From contig NZ_JANJOU010000001.1 in NCBI RefSeq assembly GCF_024594815.1, positions 186,001-250,000 of the forward strand: a DNA stretch of 64,000 nt. Direction: 5' to 3'. The stretch comes from Roseomonas populi. GTDB taxonomy: Bacteria; Pseudomonadota; Alphaproteobacteria; Acetobacterales; Acetobacteraceae. This document shows, one piece after another, positions 33,427 to 41,581 of this stretch (positions are counted from its first letter, which is position 1; the number at the start of each line of letters is the position of its first letter). Position numbers and translations under genes: made by a program. Below the pieces are notes generated by a model. The model was not told the origin of the DNA, ran no database searches, and was given only the letters and a program-made list of their open reading frames with translations.

Positions 33427-33555
33427 GGATCCTCCCCGGGCGGGCAGTGCCGGGCGGCATCATACCGCGCCCTTCCCTGCTTAACGGCGCAGATCGTCCG
33501 GCGTTTTCCACCGGCCGGAACGCACGGATCCGCCCCCCCGCCGCCGGGAGGCCGA

Positions 33556-34902
33556 TCACGCCGGCAGCACCACCTCCGCGCAGAGCCCCCCGCCCGCCCG
33601 GTTCCGCAGCGTCACGTCCCCGCCATGCGCGCGCAGGATGTTCCGGGCGATGGGCAGGCCCAGGCCCACGCCGCCCGTTTCCCGGTTGCGGCTCGCCTCC
33701 AGGCGGCGGAACGGCTGGAACACGGCCTCCTGGCTCTCGGGCGGGATGCCCGGCCCCTCGTCCTCCACGCGCAGGTGGATCTGTCCGCCATTGGGGGCCT
33801 CCAGCACCACCCGCGCCGCGCCGCCGTAATTCGCAGCGTTGATGACGAGGTTCGCCAACGCCCGCTTCAGCGCGATCGGCCGGCCGCGCACCGTCAGCCG
33901 CTCCGGCCCCTCATAGGCGAAGGCTTCCGCGTCCGCATCGGGCCGCGCGTCCGCCGCCTCGTCCAGCACCGTGCGGCACAGCGCCGCCAGATCCAGCGGC
34001 ACGGAGGGCTCGGCGGCCGCGTCGTCCCGCGCGAAGGCAAGGGTGGCGTTCACCATCGCCTCCATCTCCTCCAGGTCGGAGAGCATCTTCGCCCGCTGCT
34101 CGTCGTCGTCCATGAACTCGGCCCGCAGCTTCAGCCGGGTGATCGGCGTGCGAAGGTCGTGCCCGATCGCCGCCAGCATCTGCGTGCGGTCGCCCACGAA
34201 ACGGCGGATGCGCTCGGCCATGGTGTTGAAGGCGTGGGCGGCGGTGGCAACCTCCAGCGGCCCGTCCTCCGGCATGGGCGGGGCATTCACGTCCCGCCCC
34301 AGCGCGTTCGCCGCCCGCGCCAGGTCCCGCACCGGCTGCGTCAGGCGCCGCACGGCCCAGAGGATCAGCGCCGCCGCCGCCGCGGTCATCAGCACGAAGG
34401 CGATCAGGAAGGTCTCGGAGTGCCAGGGCCGCAGCGGCGGGGCGCGCAGGCTCATGTTCAGCCAGGCCGAGCCGTCCGGCAGCATCATGGCCAGGTGCAG
34501 CGATCCAAGGCCCATTCCCGCCTGGATCTCGCGCGGGCGCAGGCGCGGCGGGGCGCCCATCAGGATCTCCGGCCGGACCATCCGCAGCACGGGCGGCGGG
34601 GCGGGCGGCATGCCCAGCCGCACGCTCGGCCGCTCGTCCAGCGATGCCTCCATCCCCTGTGGCAGGTCGATGTCCGAGATCAGCGCACTGCGCCGGTCGG
34701 GCAGCGCCAGCACCACGGCACGCCAAAGGCTGAACACGCGGGCGGAAACCTCCCGCTCCATCGCCGCACGCTGCAGGTCCACGCGGTCCAGCGCGTGGAT
34801 GGTGAGCCCCGCGGCCTGCACCGCCATCAGGGCCAGCAACAGGAACAGCGCCGTGCGCGCCGCGAGAGTGCGCGGCAGCACGCGCCGGATCAGCGCCTTC
34901 AT
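33556..34902 (-). CDS. Sensor histidine kinase (EnvZ-like)
   Basis: Membrane sensor that phosphorylates the upstream response regulator. From ATG 34902 it has 448 residues, 13 bases after the regulator stop. TM1 lies near residues 9-35 (TALFLLLALMAVQAAGLTIH), a periplasmic domain of about 110 residues follows, and TM2 is near 158-178 (FLIAFVLMTAAAAALILWAV). The HAMP domain ends with MAERIRRFVGDRTQMLAAIG, and the phospho-acceptor is HDLRTPITRLKLRAEF. ATPase boxes are NLVINAANYG, VEDEGPGIP and GGVGLGLPIARNIL. The signal is unknown. Confidence 0.92.
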   Translation of the reverse strand: MKALIRRVLPRTLAARTALFLLLALMAVQAAGLTIHALDRVDLQRAAMEREVSARVFSLWRAVVLALPDRRSALISDIDLPQGMEASLDERPSVRLGMPPAPPPVLRMVRPEILMGAPPRLRPREIQAGMGLGSLHLAMMLPDGSAWLNMSLRAPPLRPWHSETFLIAFVLMTAAAAALILWAVRRLTQPVRDLARAANALGRDVNAPPMPEDGPLEVATAAHAFNTMAERIRRFVGDRTQMLAAIGHDLRTPITRLKLRAEFMDDDEQRAKMLSDLEEMEAMVNATLAFARDDAAAEPSVPLDLAALCRTVLDEAADARPDADAEAFAYEGPERLTVRGRPIALKRALANLVINAANYGGAARVVLEAPNGGQIHLRVEDEGPGIPPESQEAVFQPFRRLEASRNRETGGVGLGLPIARNILRAHGGDVTLRNRAGGGLCAEVVLPA

Positions 34903-34915
34903 GAGCCGGAGCGCG

Positions 34916-35635
34916 TCACGCGGCCCGTTCCACATCGGCCGCCAGCACGTAGCCGCCGCCCCTCACGGTCTTGATCAGGCTGGGATTGCGCCCGTCATCC
35001 TCCAGCTTGCGCCGCAGGCGGGAGACGGCGACATCGATCGCCCGGTCGAACGGCCCGGCCTGCCGCCCGCGCAGCAGGTCCATCAGCATGTCCCGCGTCA
35101 GCACGCGGTTCGGGCGCTCCACCAGAACGGTCAGCAGCTCATACTCGCCGCCCGTCAGGGAGACCTCCACCCCGTCCGGGTTCAGCAGCCGCCGGCGCTG
35201 CGGCTCCAGCACCCAGCCGCCGAAGCGGATGGCGGAGGGCAGCGGGTCGCGCCGCGTCCCCTCCCCGTGCGCGCGCCGCATCACCGCGCGGATTCGCGCC
35301 AGCAGCTCCCGCGGGTTGAAGGGCTTGGCCACGTAGTCGTCCGCCCCCAGCTCCAGCCCCACGATCCGGTCCGTCTCCTCCCCCATGGCCGTCAGCATGA
35401 CGATCGGCACGTCGGATTGCCCGCGCAGCCAGCGGGCGAAGTCCAGCCCGGACTCGCCGGGCATCATCAGGTCGAGGATAACGATGTGGTAGCGCCCCAG
35501 CGGCCAGGCGCGCCGCGCCTCTCGCGCCTCCCGCGCCGTGGTCACGCGGAATCCCTGCTTCTCGAGGAAGCGGGCAAGAAGCTCGCGGATCTCGCGGTCG
35601 TCATCGACCACCAGGATGTGCGGGGCGGGTTCCAT
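34916..35635 (-). CDS. OmpR-family response regulator
   Basis: Cytoplasmic DNA-binding regulator, 239 residues. The receiver domain has the acidic pair in HILVVDDDREIRELLARFLE, the phospho-Asp in HIVILDLMMPGESGLDFARW and the Lys in DDYVAKPFNPRELLARIRAV. The winged-helix domain has LNPDGVEVSLTGGEYELLTV and FDRAIDVAVSRLRRKLEDDG. It is first in the pair with the kinase. Confidence 0.94.
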   Translation of the reverse strand: MEPAPHILVVDDDREIRELLARFLEKQGFRVTTAREAREARRAWPLGRYHIVILDLMMPGESGLDFARWLRGQSDVPIVMLTAMGEETDRIVGLELGADDYVAKPFNPRELLARIRAVMRRAHGEGTRRDPLPSAIRFGGWVLEPQRRRLLNPDGVEVSLTGGEYELLTVLVERPNRVLTRDMLMDLLRGRQAGPFDRAIDVAVSRLRRKLEDDGRNPSLIKTVRGGGYVLAADVERAA

Positions 35636-35890
35636 GGCCTGTTACATAGCCCGGGCGCGGCAGGTGTCGCGCGCCTGCTTGTTACAATCCATGTCGAAAC
35701 GGCCGCCCGTTGCCCGCCGTTTCACCAGCCCGTCATCACGCCTTGGATGGAGCCCACCGAGCGACCAAATCCTGCCCGCTGACGATGCCCTTCCCCCCCA
35801 ATCCTCGGGGCATCGCCGCGGAATCGGCGGCGGGTGCGGCGCATCCCCCCTCTTGTCGCGCCCCCCGTCGCCGTTCCATCCCCTACCCCC

Positions 35891-36583
35891 ATGCAGACCT
35901 CCCCGGCGGCGGCCCAGGCGGCGCCCCATCAGCCCCTCGCCCCGCCGCCATGGGCCGAGGCCGGATTCGCGGCCCTCGCCGCCGCGGATCCGGTCCTGCA
36001 CGGGGTCGTCGCCCTGTGTGGCCCCCTTCCCTGGCGCCGCCGCGCGCCCGGCTTCCCTGGGCTGCTGCGCGCCATCTGCGGCCAGCAGATCAGCAACCGC
36101 GCCGCCGGCGCGATCTGGGCAAGATTGCGTGCCTTGCCCGGGGCGTTGGATCCAGCGGGGCTGCTGGCGCTGGACGATGCCGCCCTTTGCGGCACGGCGG
36201 GCCTGTCCCGTCCCAAAGCCGCCCATGCCCGCAGCCTCGCCGCGGCCATCCTCGCCGGGGATCTCCAGTTGGACGCTCTTCCCGGCATGACGGACGAGGA
36301 GGCTGTGGCCCATCTCTGCGCCGTGCGGGGCCTCGGCCGCTGGACCGCCCAGGTCCACCTCCTCTTCGCCGAGGACAGGCCGGACATCTTCCCTGAGGGC
36401 GACCTCGCCCTCGCGGCGTCCCTCGCGCATCTGCGCGGCCTGCCCGGCCGCCCGCCACCGCGGGCCCTGGCGGAACTGGCCGGGACCTGGCGGCCCTACC
36501 GCTCCCTCGCCGCTCGCCTTCTCTGGCACCACTGGCGCCACGCAACAGGCCGCCCTGGCACCGACCCGGAGGACGACGGCTGA
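35891..36583 (+). CDS. DNA-3-methyladenine glycosylase, AlkA-type HhH-GPD
   Basis: Removes alkylated bases to start base-excision repair. 230 residues from ATG 35891. The HhH-GPD signature is plain: GLLRAICGQQISNRAAGAIW, then LCAVRGLGRWTAQVHLLFAE with the helix-hairpin-helix and EDRPDIFPEGDLALAASLAH with the catalytic Asp. No N-terminal Ada domain. It is divergent from the two-component pair; upstream in-frame starts would add a Pro-rich leader. Confidence 0.88.
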   Translation: MQTSPAAAQAAPHQPLAPPPWAEAGFAALAAADPVLHGVVALCGPLPWRRRAPGFPGLLRAICGQQISNRAAGAIWARLRALPGALDPAGLLALDDAALCGTAGLSRPKAAHARSLAAAILAGDLQLDALPGMTDEEAVAHLCAVRGLGRWTAQVHLLFAEDRPDIFPEGDLALAASLAHLRGLPGRPPPRALAELAGTWRPYRSLAARLLWHHWRHATGRPGTDPEDDG

Positions 36584-37011
36584 GTTCGGGCCGATCCCGT
36601 TCCGCTGGAATCACCGGAACGGACGGATCGGCTCCATAAACAATGGGCTGGAGCGGTCGCAGTGAGCGGGGGCGAACGGAATTCGCTCTAGTAGCCCAGC
36701 GCGACCGCCACCTCTCCCAGGCCCCAGAAGGCCGGGCAGGCAATCACGAAGGCCAGCATGGCCTCGCGCAGGGCATCGTTCGGGATGATGGGGCGCGTCG
36801 CCGCGTGGAGGTAGCGCATGCCGATAGTGAACGAAAAGAGAACAGAGAAGGCAAGCGATGAGTCGCCCCGGCGCCTCTCCCGCCACGCCCCGTGTCCGCC
36901 GCGCATCACCACCTGTCACCTGTCATTGCGGACCACCCCCCTCCCCCGGCACGCGACTTGCTGCAACGATGGACGCTGCGGCCCGTTCCGGCCGCACACA
37001 CGGAGGACAGG
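36584..37011. other. Intergenic region before the ATP-grasp gene
   Basis: About 430 bases. It holds one doubtful small reading frame (36688-36819, listed separately) and a GGAGG ribosome site at 37002-37006 for the GTG at 37012. I see no terminator or clear promoter. Confidence 0.4.
36688..36819 (-). CDS. Possible small membrane protein (43 aa)
   Basis: Doubtful. From ATG 36819: MRYLHAATRPIIPNDALREA then MLAFVIACPAFWGLGEVAVA, one hydrophobic segment. There is no visible ribosome site, and I do not recognise the family. Confidence 0.3.
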   Translation of the reverse strand: MRYLHAATRPIIPNDALREAMLAFVIACPAFWGLGEVAVALGY

Positions 37012-38529
37012 GTGCCGGCCTTCGACGAAATGAATGACAGGGGCGCGATCCGCCCCGCCTATGCAGGCATCGCCCGCTACGTCGAGACAGCGGGGGGCGA
37101 CGCGCTGGAAGCCAAGCGGCGAGAGGCGGAGATCCTGTTCCGCCGCATCGGCGTCACCTTCGCCGTGTACACGGAAGGCGGCGACCCCGAGCGCCTGATC
37201 CCCTTTGACGTGATCCCCCGCATCATTGCCCACGACGAGTGGGAGAGCCTGCGCCGCGGCCTGGAGCAGCGTGTCCGCGCCCTCAACGCCTTCCTCGGCG
37301 ACGTCTACGGGGCGCAGCGCATCCTGAAGGAGGGCCTGGTCCCCGCTGAACTGGTCCTGAAGAACGAGGGCTACCGCGCGGTGATGGAGGGCTTCACCCC
37401 CCCAGGTGGCGTCTACACCGTCATCTCCGGCATCGACCTCGTCCGCACCGCCCCGGACGCCTTCTACGTTCTGGAGGATAATTGCCGCGTCCCGAGCGGC
37501 GTCTCCTACATGCTGGAGAACCGGGAGGCGATGATGCGCCTCCTCCCCAACCTCTGCGCCGCCCACCGCATCGCCCCGGTCAGCCACTACCCGGAGGAGC
37601 TGCTGGAAACGCTGAAGTCCCTCGCCCCGCCGGCCTGCCAGGGCGATCCCACCGTGGTCGTCATGACCCCCGGCCCTTTCAACTCCGCCTATTACGAGCA
37701 CTCCTTCCTGGCGGATGAGATGGGTGTGGAGCTGGTGGAGGGCGCCGACCTCTTCGTGCGCGACGACACCGTGTTCATGCGCACCACCGCCGGCCCGCGC
37801 CGCGTGGACGTGATCTACCGCCGGATTGACGACGAGTTCCTGGACCCGCAGGCCTTCCGCCCGGATTCCGCCCTCGGCGTCCCCGGCCTGATGAAGGCCT
37901 ATCGCGCCGGCCGCGTGACCCTCGCCAATGCCCCCGGTGCCGGCATCGCGGACGACAAGGCCGTCTACCCCTTTGTCCCCGCCATGATCCGCTTCTATCT
38001 CTCCGAGGAGCCGATCCTGCAGAACGTCCCCACCTACATGTGCGAGCGGGATGAGGACCGCGCCTACGTCCTCGACCACATGGAGGAGCTGGTCGTGAAG
38101 CTCGCCCGCGGCTCCGGCGGCTACGGCATGCTCGTCGGCCCCCACAGCACCGCGGAGCAACGCGCCGACTTCGCCGCCCGCATCCGCGAGAAGCCGGCCG
38201 ACTACATCGCCCAGCCTACTCTCGCCCTCTCCACCGTTCCCACGCTCTGCGAGGGCGGCATGGCCCCGCGCCACGTCGATCTCCGGCCCTTCGTCCTCTT
38301 CGGGAAGAACCAGGTCCGCATCGTCCCGGGTGGCCTCACCCGCGTGGCCCTGCGCGAGGGATCGCTCGTCGTGAACTCCTCCCAGGGCGGCGGCACGAAG
38401 GACACCTGGGTGCTGGAAGGCGACCCGCCACCGATGTCACAATCCATGGGTCCGGAGGGCATGACGCAGAGCCTGGGCGGCATGACCCAGAGCATGGGCA
38501 AGATGGAATTCGGCGGGAAGAAGGACTGA
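37012..38529 (+). CDS. Circularly permuted type 2 ATP-grasp protein
   Basis: Probable ATP-dependent carboxylate-amine ligase; the substrate is unknown. I choose the GTG at 37012 after GGAGG (505 residues). Characteristic segments are RPAYAGIARYVETAGGDALE, IPFDVIPRIIAHDEWESLRR, FYVLEDNCRVPSGVSYMLEN, EELVVKLARGSGGYGMLVGP and RPFVLFGKNQVRIVPGGLTR. The C-terminus has a Met/Gly/Gln-rich repeat (SQSMGPEGMTQSLGGMTQSM). It overlaps the alpha-E gene by one base; these two families almost always occur together. Confidence 0.9.
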   Translation: MPAFDEMNDRGAIRPAYAGIARYVETAGGDALEAKRREAEILFRRIGVTFAVYTEGGDPERLIPFDVIPRIIAHDEWESLRRGLEQRVRALNAFLGDVYGAQRILKEGLVPAELVLKNEGYRAVMEGFTPPGGVYTVISGIDLVRTAPDAFYVLEDNCRVPSGVSYMLENREAMMRLLPNLCAAHRIAPVSHYPEELLETLKSLAPPACQGDPTVVVMTPGPFNSAYYEHSFLADEMGVELVEGADLFVRDDTVFMRTTAGPRRVDVIYRRIDDEFLDPQAFRPDSALGVPGLMKAYRAGRVTLANAPGAGIADDKAVYPFVPAMIRFYLSEEPILQNVPTYMCERDEDRAYVLDHMEELVVKLARGSGGYGMLVGPHSTAEQRADFAARIREKPADYIAQPTLALSTVPTLCEGGMAPRHVDLRPFVLFGKNQVRIVPGGLTRVALREGSLVVNSSQGGGTKDTWVLEGDPPPMSQSMGPEGMTQSLGGMTQSMGKMEFGGKKD

Positions 38530-39470
38530 TGCTCGCACGCACCGCCGACAGCCTTTTCTGGCTGGGCCGATACATGGAGCGCGCGGGCAACGTCGCCCGC
38601 GGGCTGAACGCCACCCTCCGCATGGCTTCCCTCGCGGCGCCGCGCGGCACGGAGGCGGAGGAGTGGGACGGGATCCTCCGCGCCACCGGCACCTCGGAGC
38701 ACTACCGCCAGCTCTACGGCGATCCCACCCCCGCCCAGGCGGCGCGCTGGCTGACGCTGGACACGCTCAACCCATCCTCCGTCACCACCTGCTTTGAGGC
38801 GGCACGCCGGAACGCCCGCGCCGTCCGCACCGCGCTGACGGTGGACATGTGGGAGGCGGTGAACGACACCTGGATCGACCTGCGCAAGCTGGATTCCGGC
38901 GGTGCCGACGGCGATCGCCTGATGGGCTTCAACGACTGGGTGATCGCCCGCACGGTCCTGTTCAACGGCGCCGCCATGGACACGATGCTACGTGACGACG
39001 CCTGGCGCTTCGTCCGCCTCGGCACGATGCTGGAGCGCGCGGACAACACCGCGCGCCTCCTCGCCGCCCGCCAGGCCGCCTTTGCTGTTGGTGCTGAAGA
39101 GAACACGGAGAACCACGCCCAGTGGCAGGGCCTGCTCCGCTCCGTCTCCGCGCTGCGCGCCTACCAGCACCTGTTCCGGGAGCGCCTGCGCCCCGCCCGC
39201 GTGGTGGAGCTGTTGCTCATGCGCCCGGAACACCCGCGCTCCGTCACCGCCTGCTACGAGGAGGTGAACGACATCCTCAGCGTCCTCGCCATGCATGAGG
39301 GCGAGGATCGTGTGTCCTGCCGCCGCCTCGCCGCCGCGCTCCGCGGCCGCTGCGTGGCGCACAGCCCCGCCTACCTGATGGATGGCGGCCTCTCCGGCAT
39401 CCTGGCGGAGATCATCGAGGGCAATGGCCGCCTTGGCACCTCGATCGGGAAGTGCTTCCTGAACGGCTGA
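38529..39470 (+). CDS. Alpha-E domain protein
   Basis: Partner of the ATP-grasp protein; biochemical role unknown, suspected to take part in peptide or amide bond modification. 313 residues beginning MLARTADSLFWLGRYMERAG, the family signature. TMLERADNTARLLAARQAAF and VELLLMRPEHPRSVTACYEE are also typical. The transglutaminase-like third gene of the usual cluster is missing here; an asparaginase follows after 63 bases. Confidence 0.9.
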   Translation: MLARTADSLFWLGRYMERAGNVARGLNATLRMASLAAPRGTEAEEWDGILRATGTSEHYRQLYGDPTPAQAARWLTLDTLNPSSVTTCFEAARRNARAVRTALTVDMWEAVNDTWIDLRKLDSGGADGDRLMGFNDWVIARTVLFNGAAMDTMLRDDAWRFVRLGTMLERADNTARLLAARQAAFAVGAEENTENHAQWQGLLRSVSALRAYQHLFRERLRPARVVELLLMRPEHPRSVTACYEEVNDILSVLAMHEGEDRVSCRRLAAALRGRCVAHSPAYLMDGGLSGILAEIIEGNGRLGTSIGKCFLNG

Positions 39471-39533
39471 CCCGCGCCGGGCGGCGCCGCAGCCAGGCCG
39501 CCCGCGCCCCGAAGCCCTCTCAGGATTTTCGCC

Positions 39534-40532
39534 ATGAAGCCCCGCGTTGCCTTTATCGGAACGGGCGGCACCATCGCCTCCCAGGGTGCCGGCCCGCTGG
39601 ACACCACGAACTACGGCTCCTCCGGCAATCCCCAGCTGGACGCGGCGCAGCTCGTCGCACGCTTCCCCGAGCTGGCCGAGGTGGCGGAGGTTATCCCCGT
39701 CCCCTTCAGCGCCGTCCCGAGCCCGCAGATCCACTTCCCCACCTGGAAGGGCCTCGTCGGGCTCTGCGACCGCCTCGTGGCGGAACAGCCGGACCTCGCC
39801 GGCATCGTCATCGGGCACGGCACCGCGACGCTGGAGGAGACGGCCTACGTCCTCCACCTCACGGCGAAGGTCCCGGTCCCCATCGTCGTCACCGGCGCCC
39901 AGCGCCCCTCCTCGGCCCTCTCCACCGATGCCGGTCTCAACCTCGTCAACGCCGTCCGCGTCGCAGCCCACCCCGATGCGCGGGGCCTCGGCGTGCTCGT
40001 GCTGCTGAACGACGAGATCCAGGCCGCCCGCGAGGTGACGAAGACCTCCACCGGCCGGATGCAGACCTTCCGCTCCCCCGATTTCGGCGCCCTCGGCCAG
40101 GCGGATGGCGACAGCGTGAACTTCTACCGCCGCCCGATCCGCCCCGGCGCCCCCGACACGCCCTTCGACCTGCGGGGGCTGGATGCCCTGCCCCGCGTGG
40201 ACATCGCGTATTCCTACGCGGGCGCGGACGCCACCGCCGTGCGCGCCTTCCTTGCCGCCGGCGCGCAGGGCATCATCTCCGCGGGCTTCGCCCCGGGCTT
40301 CTGCACGCCCGACGAGTTCTTTGCCCTGCGCGAGGCCGCCGCCGGGGGCACCATCGTCATGCAGTGCACGCGCGCCGGCTCCGGCCGCGTCTTCCCCACC
40401 ACGAAGCTGCGGGACGCCGGGTTCCTGACCACCGACAACCTCAACCCGCAGAAGGCCCGCATCCTCCTAGCCCTCGCTCTCACCCTGACGCGCGACCCCG
40501 CCGAGATCGCGCGGATCTTCGCAACCTACTGA
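39534..40532 (+). CDS. L-asparaginase family protein
   Basis: Probably hydrolyses asparagine to aspartate and ammonia. 332 residues. The first catalytic threonine block is AFIGTGGTIASQGAGPLD. The second is IVIGHGTATLEETAYVLHLT, where the usual HGTDTMEETA has Ala in place of Asp. That Asp usually contacts substrate, so the specificity could differ. SSALSTDAGLNLVNAVRVAA and QAAREVTKTSTGRMQTFRSP match the rest of the family. It has no signal peptide, so it is cytoplasmic. Confidence 0.88.
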   Translation: MKPRVAFIGTGGTIASQGAGPLDTTNYGSSGNPQLDAAQLVARFPELAEVAEVIPVPFSAVPSPQIHFPTWKGLVGLCDRLVAEQPDLAGIVIGHGTATLEETAYVLHLTAKVPVPIVVTGAQRPSSALSTDAGLNLVNAVRVAAHPDARGLGVLVLLNDEIQAAREVTKTSTGRMQTFRSPDFGALGQADGDSVNFYRRPIRPGAPDTPFDLRGLDALPRVDIAYSYAGADATAVRAFLAAGAQGIISAGFAPGFCTPDEFFALREAAAGGTIVMQCTRAGSGRVFPTTKLRDAGFLTTDNLNPQKARILLALALTLTRDPAEIARIFATY

Positions 40533-40675
40533 GGGCGCGGGCGGCGCCCGCCGAACCAGGCCAGAACAACCATAAGTTAGCAGCATCTTCACGCCCCGGA
40601 GATCGGCCCCACCTGCCACTGACCTAGCCGACCGGGTACATTTCTGGCCGCCGAGCGCACGAATCCGGAGCCTCC

Positions 40676-41560
40676 ATGCCCGCACCCTTTCACTTCCTCG
40701 TCGCCGAGAGCGAAGGGCCGGAAGATCGGGAAGTTCGGCGCGAGAGCGTCGGCCGCAGCTCGGGCGAGACTTACGCGGACACGCTGCGCTCGCTCGCGCC
40801 GGGTGCGATCTGCGACCGGCTCAAGCCCGCCGAGGAGGACACCCCGCTACAGGAGCCGGAGGTCCTCGCGCGCTACGACGCGGTCTTCCTCTGCGGCTCC
40901 CCGCTGCACGTGTACAAGGAAACGCCGGAGACGCGGCGCGTGCTGGGCTTCATGCGCGCCGTCTTCGAGGCCGGCACGCCCGCCTTCGGCTCCTGCGCCG
41001 GGCTCCAGGTGGCCGTCGCGGCCGCCGGCGGGCAGGTCGGCCCGCGGCAGGACGGCAACGAGGCCGGCTTCGCCCGCCGCATCGCCCCGACGGAGGAAGG
41101 GCGCCACCACCCGCTGCTATCCGGCCGCCCACTCGCCTTCGACGCTCCGGCCATCCACTCGGACGAGGTGAAGGCCCTGCCGCCCGGCGCCGTGCTGCTG
41201 GCCACCAACGAGACGAACACCGTGCAGGCCGCCGAGATCCGGTCGGGCGAAGGCGTCTTCTGGGGCGTCCAGTACCACCCCGAGCTCACGCTGCACGAGG
41301 TGGCCCAGGCCCTGCGCCGCCAGGCCGAGACCCTTGTCGAGCAGGGCTTCGCGATGGATCTGGAGGCCGTCGAGCATCACGCCGTGAGGATCGACGCCCT
41401 GGCCCGGCGCCCGGGCAGGCGCGACCTTGCCTGGCAGCTCGGCCTTAACCGCCAGGTCACTGAGACCGCGTTGCGGCAGACCGAGTTGCGGAACTTCATC
41501 CGGCACCTCGCCGAGCCACGGCGGGCGCGCCGGGAGGGCGGGGGATCGGAGGCCCAGTAA
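40676..41560 (+). CDS. Class I glutamine amidotransferase (GMP-synthase-like domain)
   Basis: Glutaminase-type hydrolase or amide transferase of unknown acceptor. 294 residues. The nucleophile elbow is GTPAFGSCAGLQVAVAAAGG with Cys in GSCAG, and the His-Glu pair is in GVFWGVQYHPELTLHEV. DAVFLCGSPLHVYKETPETR precedes them. The C-terminal 80 residues (LARRPGRRDLAWQLGLNRQV) are helical and specific to this subgroup. It forms a nitrogen-themed group with the asparaginase. Confidence 0.85.
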   Translation: MPAPFHFLVAESEGPEDREVRRESVGRSSGETYADTLRSLAPGAICDRLKPAEEDTPLQEPEVLARYDAVFLCGSPLHVYKETPETRRVLGFMRAVFEAGTPAFGSCAGLQVAVAAAGGQVGPRQDGNEAGFARRIAPTEEGRHHPLLSGRPLAFDAPAIHSDEVKALPPGAVLLATNETNTVQAAEIRSGEGVFWGVQYHPELTLHEVAQALRRQAETLVEQGFAMDLEAVEHHAVRIDALARRPGRRDLAWQLGLNRQVTETALRQTELRNFIRHLAEPRRARREGGGSEAQ

Positions 41561-41581
41561 CACCCCCTCCCCCGCGCCGCC

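Noticed and set aside
31981-34974. 997-codon plus-strand frame across the lipoproteins and the kinase
   Set aside because: Arg/Pro-rich, crosses several well-supported genes on the other strand and has no recognisable domain.
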